64,000 bases of DNA from Microbacterium sp. TPD7012 (GCF_003075395.1 NZ_QDFV01000005.1:186001-250000); one strand, 5' to 3'; numbered from the stretch's first letter, positions 15,793 to 25,916 are shown. The notes: generated by a model not told the origin, from the letters alone. Made by a program: numbers and translations.

Positions 15793-18700
15793 CGTCGAAG
15801 CGGTCATGCGGGGGTTGAAAGGCTTTCAACGCGACGCCGTCAGCCATGTGATCGATCGCTTCTACGGTGATCGCGACGGCAGCGGAAGGTTCCTCGTCGC
15901 CGACGAGACGGGCCTCGGTAAGAGCGTGATCGCGCGCGGAGTGATCGCGAAGACGATCGAACATCTGCAGAATGCCGACGGTGTCGATCGGATCGACATC
16001 GTCTACATCTGCAGCAATGCCGACCTCGCGAATCAGAATCTACGGCGGCTGAACGTCACCGGAGACAAGCACATCGCAGTCGCAACCAGACTGACTCTGC
16101 TGGCCCGCGAGAGCCACCGGCTCACAGAGCACGAAGGGTCGAGCGGCAAGAAGGTCAACCTCGTCTCGTTCACCCCCGGCACCTCGTTTAAAGACAGCGG
16201 CCTCCGCTGGGGCAGCGCGGAGGAACGCGCACTCCTCTGCATCCTCCTCGAAGGAATCTTGCGGCCCGAGCGCGAGATAAAGCGCGCGGGCCGGTTGATC
16301 CTGCAGGGCGCGGTGCAGAAGCTGTCGAGCTTCGAGCGGCGCATCAGTCGGATGCTCGACGACCTCGGCCCCACCGGTCCCGACGAACGAATCACGGACG
16401 TTTTTGCCAACGCCATCGAAGCGGACGGCACACTCCAGAGGGTCGTCGCCCTGCAGGAGCGCGTGCACGTTCACGGACGCAAGCCGGATTCGGGCGATTT
16501 GTGGCGTGAGGCGGCCGACCTCGTGGCTGCGTTGCGGCGCCATCTTGCGCAGGCCAGTGTCGATGCACTCGAGCCCGACCTGGTCATCCTCGACGAGTTC
16601 CAACGGTTTCGATCGCTCCTCGATCCGTCAAGCGGCAGCGAGGCCGCGGAGCTCGCCGACAGCCTTTTCACCTACGGCGACGCGAAAGTGCTGCTCCTCT
16701 CGGCGACACCATATAAGCCGTTCACCACGGCTGACGACGCCGACGACGATCACCAGCGCGACTTCCTCGAGACGATCGGGTTCCTCGCCGGGCGTGACGT
16801 GTCACGGGTCGCGGAGGTTAAGACCGCGCTGGAGGCTCACCGCCTAGCGCTAGTCACCGGCGGCGATGCGGCAGCGTCTGCGGCGTCCGTTCGCAACGCA
16901 CTGCTTCCCTACATGTCGCGCTCCGAGCGCCCTCCGCTGGCTCGCAACCAGGACATGGTGATCGATCGCCCGCTCGACGGAGGCGTACCGAGCGCGGCCG
17001 AGATCGCCGACTGGGGATCACTGCATCGCCTCGACCGACATCTGGGCGCGCACATCGACATCGAGCAGTGGAAGTCGATCCCCTACTTCGCGACGTTCAT
17101 GGACACGTACAAGTCCGGCTCACGCGTGCGCGACCTGCTAGATGGCGACGGCAGCAAGACCATCGCCCCACTACTTTCCGCTGCGCGCGGGATCCGGTTC
17201 GACGATGTCCGAGCCCGGGCGGAGATCGATCTCGGAAACGGGCTGCTTCGCGCCCTCGCAGAGGATACGGTCGGCCGAGGGTGGTGGAAGCTTCTGTGGA
17301 TGCCGCCCTCGATGCCGTACCTGCGACCTGGACGGATCTACTCCAGCGTCGATGGCGACGTGACGAAGCACGTCGTCTTCTCCGCGTGGAACGCAGTACC
17401 CACGGCGATCGCCGCCCTGCTGAGCCACGAGGCTTCGCGGCTGGCACACCGCGGCCGGAGCCGAGCATCGGATTCGAGCGCTGCGCGCTTGGCATGGTCG
17501 GTCAACGAGGACGGACGACCCACGCAGATGAGTGCTCTGGCCCTGTTCTGGCCGCACCCGGGTCTGGCGTTCGCAGCGGATCCGCTGTCGTCGGCGCGTC
17601 GGGCGGGTGGGCCCACGGATGCCCGGACGGTGGCGGAAATGGTGGACTCGAGCGGAGACGATATCGAACCCTCGTCAGCCTTCTTCACCTACCCCGGGGC
17701 GATCCCGCCCGGGGTCAAGCCGTCCCAGGTGGCGGCCATGGTCGGCGGAGAGCCGGATGTCGAGGAGTCGGAAGCGAGTGGCCGGTTCGCCGACTATCTC
17801 GAGGCAGCAACCGGGGCGATGCGTGGTGCAACATCCGGACACCCCGATCTGGGATGGCTGGCCGCCCATGCGCCGGGTTCGATCGCATTCCGCGCAATGC
17901 ATGCGGCCTCGTCCCCGGAAGCGTCTGGGGCGGGTGTCTGGCGAGCCGCTTGGCATCTGTCACTCGCGTTGCGTTCGCTATTCGCGAGACCCGAGACCTC
18001 GGCGCTGTTGGACACTCTGGACGAGACGGATGCTCCCTACTGGAGAGTCGTGCTCGACTACTGCGCCGACGGCAACCTGCAGGCCGTGTTGGACGAGTAT
18101 CTTTATCAGCTCCGCAGCGAGGCCGGTGGCGGGCTGCTCGACGACGAGGGTCTGATGCTCGCGGCGATACAGATCGGTGGGGCGGTACGGATGAAGCCCG
18201 CCATGTTGCAGGGGCACGAGGCGACGGCAGAACGTTTGCCGATACGGTTTCCCACGCGCTTCGCCGTTCGGTATGGCGGAGCAGGCACGGATGCTGACGA
18301 GAAGGTCGCCGCGCGTCAGAGCGGCGTGCGGGCAGCGTTCAATAGTCCATTCGCACCATACGTGCTCGCGTCGACGAGCGTCGGACAGGAAGGCATCGAC
18401 TTCCATTGGTGGAGTCATGCTGTTGTGCATTGGAACCTGCCTTCAAACCCCGTCGACTTCGAACAGCGCGAAGGCCGCGTGCATCGTTACATGGGTCACG
18501 CTGTCCGGAAGAACGTCGCGGCGCGGCACTGGGACGACGTGCTGTCGTCGGAGAATGCGCCGTGGGACGCGGCCTTCGACGCGGCGCTCGCTTCATCGGC
18601 GACGTCAGACTTGGGGCAGTTCGCACCGTGGTGGGTCTACGACGGTGATGCCCGGATCCATCGACGTATCGCGTCGTTCACGTTGAGTCGTGACCATGAC

Positions 18701-18853
18701 CGATACAAACGATTGCTGGATGCGTTGACGTTGTACCGCCTGACCTTGGGACAACCCCGGCAAGAGGACATGCTGAGACTGATGCGGCAGAACGGAGTCG
18801 AGAGGGATCTCGAAGCGGGGGCGATAGACCTGCGAGCCCCCGGAAAGGGATAG
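15782..18853 (+). CDS. Large superfamily 2 helicase of the defence cassette
   Basis: A 1023-aa SF2 helicase. Motif I is DETGLGKS (K47), motif II is DEFQ (271-274), motif III is SATP (307-310), motif V is GQEGID (868-873) and motif VI is QREGRVHR (895-902). The long insertion (about residues 330-850) between the RecA lobes is unusual and matches no domain I recognise. ATP-driven translocation on DNA is expected. ATG 15782 is preferred over TTG 15779. The gene is the last of an operon of five overlapping genes and ends 12 bp before the stop of the convergent HNH gene. It most resembles helicases of phage-defence loci rather than housekeeping enzymes. Confidence 0.87.
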   Translation: MAVDVEAVMRGLKGFQRDAVSHVIDRFYGDRDGSGRFLVADETGLGKSVIARGVIAKTIEHLQNADGVDRIDIVYICSNADLANQNLRRLNVTGDKHIAVATRLTLLARESHRLTEHEGSSGKKVNLVSFTPGTSFKDSGLRWGSAEERALLCILLEGILRPEREIKRAGRLILQGAVQKLSSFERRISRMLDDLGPTGPDERITDVFANAIEADGTLQRVVALQERVHVHGRKPDSGDLWREAADLVAALRRHLAQASVDALEPDLVILDEFQRFRSLLDPSSGSEAAELADSLFTYGDAKVLLLSATPYKPFTTADDADDDHQRDFLETIGFLAGRDVSRVAEVKTALEAHRLALVTGGDAAASAASVRNALLPYMSRSERPPLARNQDMVIDRPLDGGVPSAAEIADWGSLHRLDRHLGAHIDIEQWKSIPYFATFMDTYKSGSRVRDLLDGDGSKTIAPLLSAARGIRFDDVRARAEIDLGNGLLRALAEDTVGRGWWKLLWMPPSMPYLRPGRIYSSVDGDVTKHVVFSAWNAVPTAIAALLSHEASRLAHRGRSRASDSSAARLAWSVNEDGRPTQMSALALFWPHPGLAFAADPLSSARRAGGPTDARTVAEMVDSSGDDIEPSSAFFTYPGAIPPGVKPSQVAAMVGGEPDVEESEASGRFADYLEAATGAMRGATSGHPDLGWLAAHAPGSIAFRAMHAASSPEASGAGVWRAAWHLSLALRSLFARPETSALLDTLDETDAPYWRVVLDYCADGNLQAVLDEYLYQLRSEAGGGLLDDEGLMLAAIQIGGAVRMKPAMLQGHEATAERLPIRFPTRFAVRYGGAGTDADEKVAARQSGVRAAFNSPFAPYVLASTSVGQEGIDFHWWSHAVVHWNLPSNPVDFEQREGRVHRYMGHAVRKNVAARHWDDVLSSENAPWDAAFDAALASSATSDLGQFAPWWVYDGDARIHRRIASFTLSRDHDRYKRLLDALTLYRLTLGQPRQEDMLRLMRQNGVERDLEAGAIDLRAPGKG

Positions 18854-18865
18854 ACCGCCGAGAAA

Positions 18866-20047
18866 CTAGGAAAGGCTCCGCTGCCATTGCGACCATGCGT
18901 GCTCTAGGGCGAGATCGTGTGGACGGTGCGGGAGGTGCGCAAGCGATTCTCTCGTGATCCCCAACTCCGCAAGCGTTCTGCCTTCGCGGGTCGCCACTCT
19001 GAGAGACTGCGGCTCAATTGCCCAAAGTGACGAGTCAAGCATCCGGTGGTGATTGCTACATAGAGCTATGCCGTTGCGGGGGTCGTCAGCGCCACCAGAG
19101 GATTTTGAGCGAAGGTGCGCCGCCTCGATAACGGTTGAGATGGCAAGATCGCACACCGCGCAGAGGTCGCCGTAGCGCTGCTTGACCCTGAACGCGAACC
19201 GCGCCTGGTTGGGTCGCGAACGTCTGAGAGCCCAGCGATCGGTATCGTCAAGAGAAACGAGACTGAAAGGCAGTTCGTCTTCGGCGGGGGCAGGCGGCAA
19301 CGTCGCGTCCTCAAGGAAGGTGAGAAGAGCGGTCGACGTAGATTCGTCTATTTCTTCGACGAACGCCCGGTAGACCGCCCGCATCTGGGCGCTAGCCTTG
19401 GCGAGAGTGATGACGAACACCGGCATCGCCAGCTCGTACGCTCGCCGGGTTGCATTGATCTCGGCGCGATCACGGCCCCCGGTACTTGTGGCCGGGAAGT
19501 GGTAGACAACACCGGATTCAGAGATCTGGTTGGCGTACTTGACCCCAAGGTCGAGGAACGTTAACGCTATGCCGTGCGGAGCATGCTCGTGTCGCGTGTT
19601 CTCGACATCGACGTAGATTCCTCGAGCTCCCGCGTAAAGCCCTGCCTTGCGGACCTCTTGTGGTGCAACGAACGTAACATCCACGCGCGTGACGAGTTCG
19701 CTCCACAGCTTCTCCCGCCGCACTACCTCGAGATCGTGCCCGGCGGCGCCGGATCGGTTCAAACCCTCGGATACCGACCATCCCTCCTTCGTCAGCGCCC
19801 AGATGCCATCGGCTCGCGCCTCGAGCAAGCCTTGTTCGACCATGCGCTGACGCTCGAAGGACGTCCGGTTCCGCCATTTGGTCTCGAACTGACGCGTGGT
19901 TTGAGGCAAGAGATCGTCATCTGACCAGAGATGGCCGTAAGCCTCCTCGAAGGCATCCAACACGTCTCGCCTCCGAGCGCTCCCTCCGGCCGCGACAAGT
20001 TGTAACAGGAGCCGAGTACGAAGGGCGGCATGCGAGGTGAGGGGCAT
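18866..20047 (-). CDS. HNH endonuclease with N-terminal winged helix, restriction-like
   Basis: A 393-aa protein with three parts. Residues 1-100 are a winged-helix domain like the Mrr N-terminal module (LLLQLVAAGGSARRRDVLDA; GLLEARADGIWALTKEGWSV). The middle, with YAGARGIYVDVENTRHEHAP and VVYHFPATSTGGRDRAEINA, looks like a sequence- or modification-recognition domain found before HNH domains. The C-terminal HNH nuclease has LCAVCDLAISTVIEAAHLRS and IALCSNHHRMLD, all zinc and catalytic positions present. This plan fits type IV or solitary type II-like restriction. It stands alone on the minus strand between two defence operons, divergent from the SNF2 helicase with a 99-bp gap. Confidence 0.8.
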   Translation of the reverse strand: MPLTSHAALRTRLLLQLVAAGGSARRRDVLDAFEEAYGHLWSDDDLLPQTTRQFETKWRNRTSFERQRMVEQGLLEARADGIWALTKEGWSVSEGLNRSGAAGHDLEVVRREKLWSELVTRVDVTFVAPQEVRKAGLYAGARGIYVDVENTRHEHAPHGIALTFLDLGVKYANQISESGVVYHFPATSTGGRDRAEINATRRAYELAMPVFVITLAKASAQMRAVYRAFVEEIDESTSTALLTFLEDATLPPAPAEDELPFSLVSLDDTDRWALRRSRPNQARFAFRVKQRYGDLCAVCDLAISTVIEAAHLRSKSSGGADDPRNGIALCSNHHRMLDSSLWAIEPQSLRVATREGRTLAELGITRESLAHLPHRPHDLALEHAWSQWQRSLS

Positions 20048-20146
20048 GGACTCAGCATGCCGGTATATCGCTCGGCCTGTGAGGTCCCGTCGACAGATCG
20101 CAAGCCAGGGAGCGCCACACGGTGCAGGTATGGGAAGCTAGCAACA

Positions 20147-23100
20147 ATGCGCATCATCGACAACGTCAGCGACCTCCTCGGGGATGATCTCAAAGCCGAG
20201 ATCAAGCCCGGGTCGAAGGTCCGAATCGCTGCGTCAACTTTCTCGATCTTCGCATTCGAGGCGCTCCGCAAGGAGCTCGAGCAAGTCTCGGATCTGGAGT
20301 TTATCTTTACCTCGCCATCGTTCGTCACAGAGAAAGTCACAGACAAGCTTCGCAAGGAGCGACGCGAGTTCTTCATTCCGGGTGGTCCACGCAAACCGGC
20401 CGAATCGAGCCTGGCCGGCTCTGACTTCGAGATCAGACTGCGCAACAAACTCACTCAACGTGCGATCGCTCGTGAGTGCGCCGACTGGATACGTCGGAAG
20501 GTGACGTTCCGTTCGAATGCCACAGGTAATCCGATGCAGCAGTTCGCAGTGCTCGACGACACGAGCGCCTACACGCAGCTGCAGGGCTTCACCACCGCTG
20601 ATCTCGGCTATGAACGGGGCAATGCGGTGTCGAGCTTCGTGAATCGCCTCGATGAAGCGCCCATGACGGCGCAGTACCTGCAGCTGTTCGAACAGATCTG
20701 GAACAACCCGGATCAGGTCGAGGACGTCACCGAAGCCGTGAGCGAGCAGATCGCGAGCGTGTATGCCGAGAACAGCCCCGAGCGGATCTACTTCCTGATT
20801 TTGTACAACCTCTTCTCCGAGTTCCTCGACGACCTCAGCGAAGATGCACTACCAAACGACCGCACGGGGTACCAGGACACGAAGATCTGGCAGAGCCTTT
20901 ACAACTTCCAGCGAGATGCGGCAACGGGGATCATCAACAAGCTCGAGACGTACAACGGCTGTATCCTCGCTGACAGTGTGGGCCTGGGTAAGACGTTTAC
21001 AGCGCTAGCGGTCATCAAGTACTACGAACTGCGGAACAAGAGCGTGCTCGTCTTGGCGCCGAAGAAGCTCGCTGACAACTGGACGAACTACAACTCTCCC
21101 TACACGACGAACCTGTTCCACGAGGATCGGTTCGGCTACACCGTTCTCGCGCACACGGATCTTTCCCGGACGCGCGGCGAGTCGCTCGGCAAGGATCTTT
21201 CTCGCCTCAACTGGGGCACGTTTGATCTAGTTGTGATCGATGAGTCGCACAACTTCCGCAATGCTGGCTATTCGGAGGAGCGGGAGAGTCGCTATCAGCG
21301 GCTCATGCGTCAAGTGATCCGCGAGGGCGTGAAGACCAAAGTGCTGATGCTCTCGGCGACTCCAGTGAACAACCGCTTCAACGACCTGAAGAACCAGTTG
21401 CAACTGGCCTACGAAGGAGAGAGCGAAGAGCTCGAAAAGCACCTGACCCTATCCACTTCGGTCGAGAATGTTTTCCGAGACGCGCAGCGAGCTTTTAACG
21501 TCTGGTCGAAGCTCGAGCCGTCGGAGCGAACCGCGGAGCGAATCCTGCAAATGCTCGACTTCGACTTCTTCGAGTTGCTCGATGCCGTCACAATTGCCCG
21601 GTCGCGCAAGCACATTCAGGCCTATTACGACATGACCGACATCGGCGCCTTCCCGCGTCGTCTGCCGCCGGTAGCGATCCGGGAGCCGCTGACGGATCTC
21701 TCGGATGTCCCCGCGTTCGATGAGATTTTTGAGCGCCTCGAGCAACTGACCCTCGCCGTTTACCGACCGCTTTCTTACGTGTTCCCTAGCCGGCGCGCGA
21801 TCTATGAAGCGGCTCTCGGAGAGAAGAACGTGGACAATTTCCGCGGTGGCGCCGGACAGCAAGGGCGCGAGCAGGGCGTCAAGAAGCTGATGACGGTGAA
21901 CCTGCTGAAGCGCCTCGAAAGCTCCGTCGAGGCGTTCCGGCTTACGCTCGGAAGGATCGAGAGGATCACCGATACGACACTCGGTCAGGTGAAGCACGGC
22001 AACTCCGTTGTGAGTGCCGATGATGACGATCTCGAGCTCGATGTTGACGACCCAGACGATGCTGAGCTGAGTTCGTTCCTCATCGGAGGCGGCCTGCGGA
22101 TAGCGCTGAGCGATATCGACACGGAGTCCTGGAACCACGACCTAACCCATGATCTCGAGGTCTTGCGGCAGCTGCTCGACGAAGTGCGCCGCGTGATCCC
22201 TGATCGCGATCTCAAGCTGCGCCGTCTGCATAAGGTAATCGAGGACAAGATCGATAACCCGCTTAACTCTGGCAACCGGAAGGTGCTGATCTTCTCGGCA
22301 TTCGCAGACACTGCGGACTATCTGTACCGTGAGCTCGGCCCCGTACTCGCGCGGCGCGGGCTGGAGACCGCGGTCATCACGGGCTCCAGCCACGGCGTAC
22401 GTACAACGCTCGGAACCGGGTTCGACGCGCAAGAAGCGATGTCACTGTTCTCCCCGCGCTCGAAGCATCGCGAACTGACGATGCCCGGAGAGACTTGCGA
22501 GATCGACATTCTCATAGGCACCGACGTGATCAGCGAAGGCCAGAACCTCCAGGACTGCGACTTCCTCATCAACTACGACATCCACTGGAACCCCGTGCGC
22601 ATCATCCAGCGCTTCGGCCGCGTGGACCGCATCGGCTCGACGAACGACGTGATTCAGCTCGTAAATTTCTGGCCGGATATCTCGCTGGACGCGTACATCA
22701 ACCTCAAGGAACGCGTGGAAGGGCGAATGATCATCGCAGACATCGCTGGCACCGGCGACGACAATGTCCTCGATCCGGGAGGCGCCGAAGCCGCGTACCG
22801 GCGAGAGCAGCTGCGGCGCCTGCAAGACGATGTCGTCGATCTCGAGGACGTACGAACTGGCGTATCAATCACCGATCTTGGACTCAACGACTTCCGTATG
22901 GATCTACTCGGGTTTATGAAGCAGCACGGCGATCTGCACGGTCACCAGATGGGGTTGCATTCTGTCATCGCAGCTGATGAGGCCGAGGGGCTGCCGCCGG
23001 GAGTGATCTTCGCGCTGCGAAACGTGAATGCACCGAATGACGTGAACCGCGGCAACCGTCTGCATCCGCACTATCTTGTCTATCTCGGCGAAGACGGGCG

Positions 23101-23413
23101 CGTGATCGCTGACCACACCGAGGCAAAGCGTCTGCTCGACCTGCTCCGAGCTGGCTGCCGAGGCATTGACCAACCAATGGTCGATGTCGTCGCAGCATTC
23201 AACGCTGAGACGCGCGATGGCGCTGCGATGAGTCGTTACTCGACACTGCTCACAGACGCGATCCGATCCATGATCGACGTCACAGATGAACGTGACATCG
23301 ACAGCCTCTTCACCGCCGGTCCGACGACGGCACTGATGCAGGGCATCAGCGGGCTGGACGACTTCGAGTTGATCGCCTTCGTCGCCATCGTCGATGAGTC
23401 CGCCAATGACTGA
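20147..23413 (+). CDS. SNF2-type helicase with N-terminal PLD-like domain
   Basis: A 1088-aa protein. The first 170 residues (VRIAASTFSIFAFEALRKEL...FIFTSPSF) look like a phospholipase-D-like fold, without a clear HKD. The SNF2 helicase core has GLGKT (279-283, K282), DESH (365-368), SATP (403-406) and QRFGRVDRIGS (821-831). It is expected to translocate on duplex DNA. The start at 20147 was chosen because upstream in-frame codons read through the divergent promoter region. The 3' end overlaps DUF4391 by 8 bp, and methylase and Res follow, so it is the first gene of a type III-like restriction-modification operon. Such helicases are not part of classical EcoPI systems. Confidence 0.88.
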   Translation: MRIIDNVSDLLGDDLKAEIKPGSKVRIAASTFSIFAFEALRKELEQVSDLEFIFTSPSFVTEKVTDKLRKERREFFIPGGPRKPAESSLAGSDFEIRLRNKLTQRAIARECADWIRRKVTFRSNATGNPMQQFAVLDDTSAYTQLQGFTTADLGYERGNAVSSFVNRLDEAPMTAQYLQLFEQIWNNPDQVEDVTEAVSEQIASVYAENSPERIYFLILYNLFSEFLDDLSEDALPNDRTGYQDTKIWQSLYNFQRDAATGIINKLETYNGCILADSVGLGKTFTALAVIKYYELRNKSVLVLAPKKLADNWTNYNSPYTTNLFHEDRFGYTVLAHTDLSRTRGESLGKDLSRLNWGTFDLVVIDESHNFRNAGYSEERESRYQRLMRQVIREGVKTKVLMLSATPVNNRFNDLKNQLQLAYEGESEELEKHLTLSTSVENVFRDAQRAFNVWSKLEPSERTAERILQMLDFDFFELLDAVTIARSRKHIQAYYDMTDIGAFPRRLPPVAIREPLTDLSDVPAFDEIFERLEQLTLAVYRPLSYVFPSRRAIYEAALGEKNVDNFRGGAGQQGREQGVKKLMTVNLLKRLESSVEAFRLTLGRIERITDTTLGQVKHGNSVVSADDDDLELDVDDPDDAELSSFLIGGGLRIALSDIDTESWNHDLTHDLEVLRQLLDEVRRVIPDRDLKLRRLHKVIEDKIDNPLNSGNRKVLIFSAFADTADYLYRELGPVLARRGLETAVITGSSHGVRTTLGTGFDAQEAMSLFSPRSKHRELTMPGETCEIDILIGTDVISEGQNLQDCDFLINYDIHWNPVRIIQRFGRVDRIGSTNDVIQLVNFWPDISLDAYINLKERVEGRMIIADIAGTGDDNVLDPGGAEAAYRREQLRRLQDDVVDLEDVRTGVSITDLGLNDFRMDLLGFMKQHGDLHGHQMGLHSVIAADEAEGLPPGVIFALRNVNAPNDVNRGNRLHPHYLVYLGEDGRVIADHTEAKRLLDLLRAGCRGIDQPMVDVVAAFNAETRDGAAMSRYSTLLTDAIRSMIDVTDERDIDSLFTAGPTTALMQGISGLDDFELIAFVAIVDESAND

Positions 23414-24086
23414 TCACGTCCTCTTCCGATGGCCCGAACGCGCGGCCTTCGGCCGCACCGTACCAAAGACGCGATTCTACGAGCGAGGCAACATCCATGC
23501 CGGGATGCGTGAGAAGTTTGTGGACGACATCCAGCGCATCACCTGGGCCTACAAGCTCGCCGACGATACAATCCATCTCCGCGGCACCGCCACGGTACCG
23601 GAGATCCAGGTCTTCACCGTTGAGACCAAAGGCGCGGATGTCTCCGACGACGTGCTCACCGCCATTGACAAAACGGTGCACTTCCCAATCATCTTCGAGA
23701 TCGTCGGCAACATGCGCGTGCGTACTGTCGCCGCGCAGAAGACACTTCACAGTAGTACCCCGACCATCGGCGCCTACTTCACCACCGAATGGCATCCAGC
23801 CGAGACTTCGCGCCGTCCGCTCCCGACGGCACTCGATCTACCAGGCCTGTACGAGGCGATTCTTGCAGCACTATTGCCCATGGCGACGCGCACCGGTGAG
23901 ACAGTGTCGGCAGCCACCGGCAGGCTGGACCGCGCCCGAAGACTTCAACGCGAGATCGCCATACTGGAGCGCAAGCTGCGCACCGAGCCACAACTCAACC
24001 GCAAGATCGAACTCCGCAGTCAGATCAGGGAACGCACGGCAGTGCTTACCGAGCTGACCGGCCCCGAATCGAGCAGCAAGGAATGA
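23406..24086 (+). CDS. DUF4391 domain protein
   Basis: A 226-aa protein. The opening LFRWPERAAFGRTVPKTRFY, the block FVDDIQRITWAYKLADDTIH and IQVFTVETKG are characteristic of DUF4391, a family that accompanies type III-like methylases and helicases. The C-terminal 60 residues form a charged coiled coil (LDRARRLQREIAILERKLRT), suggesting a scaffold or subunit role. No catalytic residues are known. ATG 23406 is used (8-bp overlap with the helicase); ATG 23394 is the alternative. Its TGA overlaps the methylase ATG (ATGA), showing translational coupling. Confidence 0.85.
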   Translation: MTDHVLFRWPERAAFGRTVPKTRFYERGNIHAGMREKFVDDIQRITWAYKLADDTIHLRGTATVPEIQVFTVETKGADVSDDVLTAIDKTVHFPIIFEIVGNMRVRTVAAQKTLHSSTPTIGAYFTTEWHPAETSRRPLPTALDLPGLYEAILAALLPMATRTGETVSAATGRLDRARRLQREIAILERKLRTEPQLNRKIELRSQIRERTAVLTELTGPESSSKE

Positions 24087-25912
24087 CCGTGCACAAGCGC
24101 AAGATGCTTTCGCCAGATTTCACCCAGCGCAACATAGACCTGATCGCCGAGCTGTTCCCTGCGGTTGTCACCGAGTCGAGGGATGCGGAAGGCAACATTA
24201 CTCTCGCCGTTGACTTCGATCTGCTGCGCCAGGAGCTCTCCGACCATGTCGTCGATGGGCCGCAGGAGCGCTACCGGCTCGACTGGCCCGGCAAGCGGGC
24301 CGCCGCCTTCGCGGCGAACGCGCCGATCTCGAGGACTCTGCGCCCCGTGCTCGAGGAATCTGTCGACTTCGACACTACGAAGAACCTGTTCATCGAAGGC
24401 GACAACCTCGACGCCCTCAAGCTTCTTCAAGAGTCCTACCTCGGCAAGGTTAAGCTCATCTATATCGACCCGCCCTACAACACAGGCAACGACTTCGTCT
24501 ACGAGGACGATTTTGCCCAGTCGAGCGCCGATTACCTCGCCCGCTCAGGCCAGACTTCCAAGACGGGTGAGCGCCTCATGGCAAACACGGAGGCTAATGG
24601 TCGCTTCCACTCCGACTGGCTGAGCATGATGTATCCACGTCTTCGACTTGCACGCAACCTTCTGCGGCCTGACGGCGTCCTGCTGGTCTCGATCGATGAC
24701 ACAGAGATTGCGAACCTCCGGGCCATGCTCGATGAGATTTTTGGGCGCTCTAACCTCATCACCCAGATCGCGCATAAGGCTCGTGCCTCGGTGTCGAACG
24801 ACAAAGTCGTTTCTCAGAACCACAACCACATCCTTCTGTATGCTCGCGACTTCGAAGCCGTGTTTGCGCAGCGCGCTTCGATCGGGCTCGACCCCGACCT
24901 CAGCGGCTTCGCCAACCCCGACAATGATCCCAGAGGTCCCTGGAAGGCAACGCCCGTCGATGGCCCCGGCGGGGCAAAAAAGGGAAACCCGTTCTACGAG
25001 TTCCTCGGCGTAGAAGGGCACTGGCGCTACTCCAAGGAAACGATGGGTCACAAGCACGCCGATGGGCTGATCATCCGCACCGCGTCTGGCCTTCAGCAAA
25101 AGTATTTCCTGAGCCAAGCACGCGAGAGCCGAAAGACAGTCACGAGCTGGTGGGACGACGCCGGGTTCACGTCAACTGCAACGCGCCGCCTGACTCAGCT
25201 AATGGATGGCGCTCTCTTTGACACACCGAAGCCGGTCGAGTTACTGGACCGGATGATCAATATGTTCACCTTCAGCGACAAGAACGCGATTATCTTGGAC
25301 TTCTTCGCTGGCAGTGCGACAACTGGACATGCTGTCATGGCCGCCAACGCCAAAGACGGCGGCGACCGCCGTTTCATCCTTGTGCAACTCGATGAGAAGC
25401 CCAACGCGAAGTCTGAGGCCGCGGCTGCCGGGTACACTTCGATCGCCGCGGTCGCGCGCGAGCGATTGCGTAGGGCGGCCCAAGCGGATGGGGCCGACGC
25501 AGCGGATCTTGGCTTCCGCGCTCTCACCGTGGACTCAACTAACCTTGCCTCCGTTCTAGCCACCCCTGATGAAACAGGGCAAGGCGAACTCCTCGGCCTG
25601 GTTGACAGCATCAAACCCGATCGTTCCGGTGACGACTTACTATTCCAAGTGCTTCTGGACTGGGGTCTCGATCTTGCGGCACCTATTGCGCGAGAAGAGG
25701 TCGCCGGGCGAGAGGCGTTTTCCGTAGACGACGACGCACTTATCGCGTGCTTCGCTACAGAGGTTTCGGACTCGGTCGTGCGAGCGATCGCGGACCGCCA
25801 CCCGTTGCGCGCCGTGTTCCTGGACGTGGGCTTCGCAAGCGACGCGGCGCGCATCAACGCCGAGCAGATATTCCGCGAGGTGTCCCCCGAGACAGAAGTT
25901 AGGGCGATCTAG
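24083..25912 (+). CDS. Type III site-specific DNA methyltransferase (Mod)
   Basis: A 609-aa amino-methyltransferase of the beta class. The catalytic motif IV DPPY is at 129-132, followed by NTGNDFVYEDDF; the SAM-binding motif I DFFAGSATTGHAV is at about 406-418. The order IV before I and the long region between them (target recognition domain, about 220-390) are typical of type III Mod. It should methylate adenine (N6) in one strand of an asymmetric site and supply specificity to Res. The start overlaps the DUF4391 stop. The gap to Res is only 4 bp. The target sequence cannot be read from the protein. Confidence 0.93.
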   Translation: MTVHKRKMLSPDFTQRNIDLIAELFPAVVTESRDAEGNITLAVDFDLLRQELSDHVVDGPQERYRLDWPGKRAAAFAANAPISRTLRPVLEESVDFDTTKNLFIEGDNLDALKLLQESYLGKVKLIYIDPPYNTGNDFVYEDDFAQSSADYLARSGQTSKTGERLMANTEANGRFHSDWLSMMYPRLRLARNLLRPDGVLLVSIDDTEIANLRAMLDEIFGRSNLITQIAHKARASVSNDKVVSQNHNHILLYARDFEAVFAQRASIGLDPDLSGFANPDNDPRGPWKATPVDGPGGAKKGNPFYEFLGVEGHWRYSKETMGHKHADGLIIRTASGLQQKYFLSQARESRKTVTSWWDDAGFTSTATRRLTQLMDGALFDTPKPVELLDRMINMFTFSDKNAIILDFFAGSATTGHAVMAANAKDGGDRRFILVQLDEKPNAKSEAAAAGYTSIAAVARERLRRAAQADGADAADLGFRALTVDSTNLASVLATPDETGQGELLGLVDSIKPDRSGDDLLFQVLLDWGLDLAAPIAREEVAGREAFSVDDDALIACFATEVSDSVVRAIADRHPLRAVFLDVGFASDAARINAEQIFREVSPETEVRAI

Positions 25913-25916
25913 CCTG

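Noticed and set aside
10919-18853. DISARM system
   Set aside because: PLD and helicase are present, but DrmB (DUF1998) and a DNA methylase are missing, and the helicase does not begin like DrmA or DrmD. Not named as DISARM.
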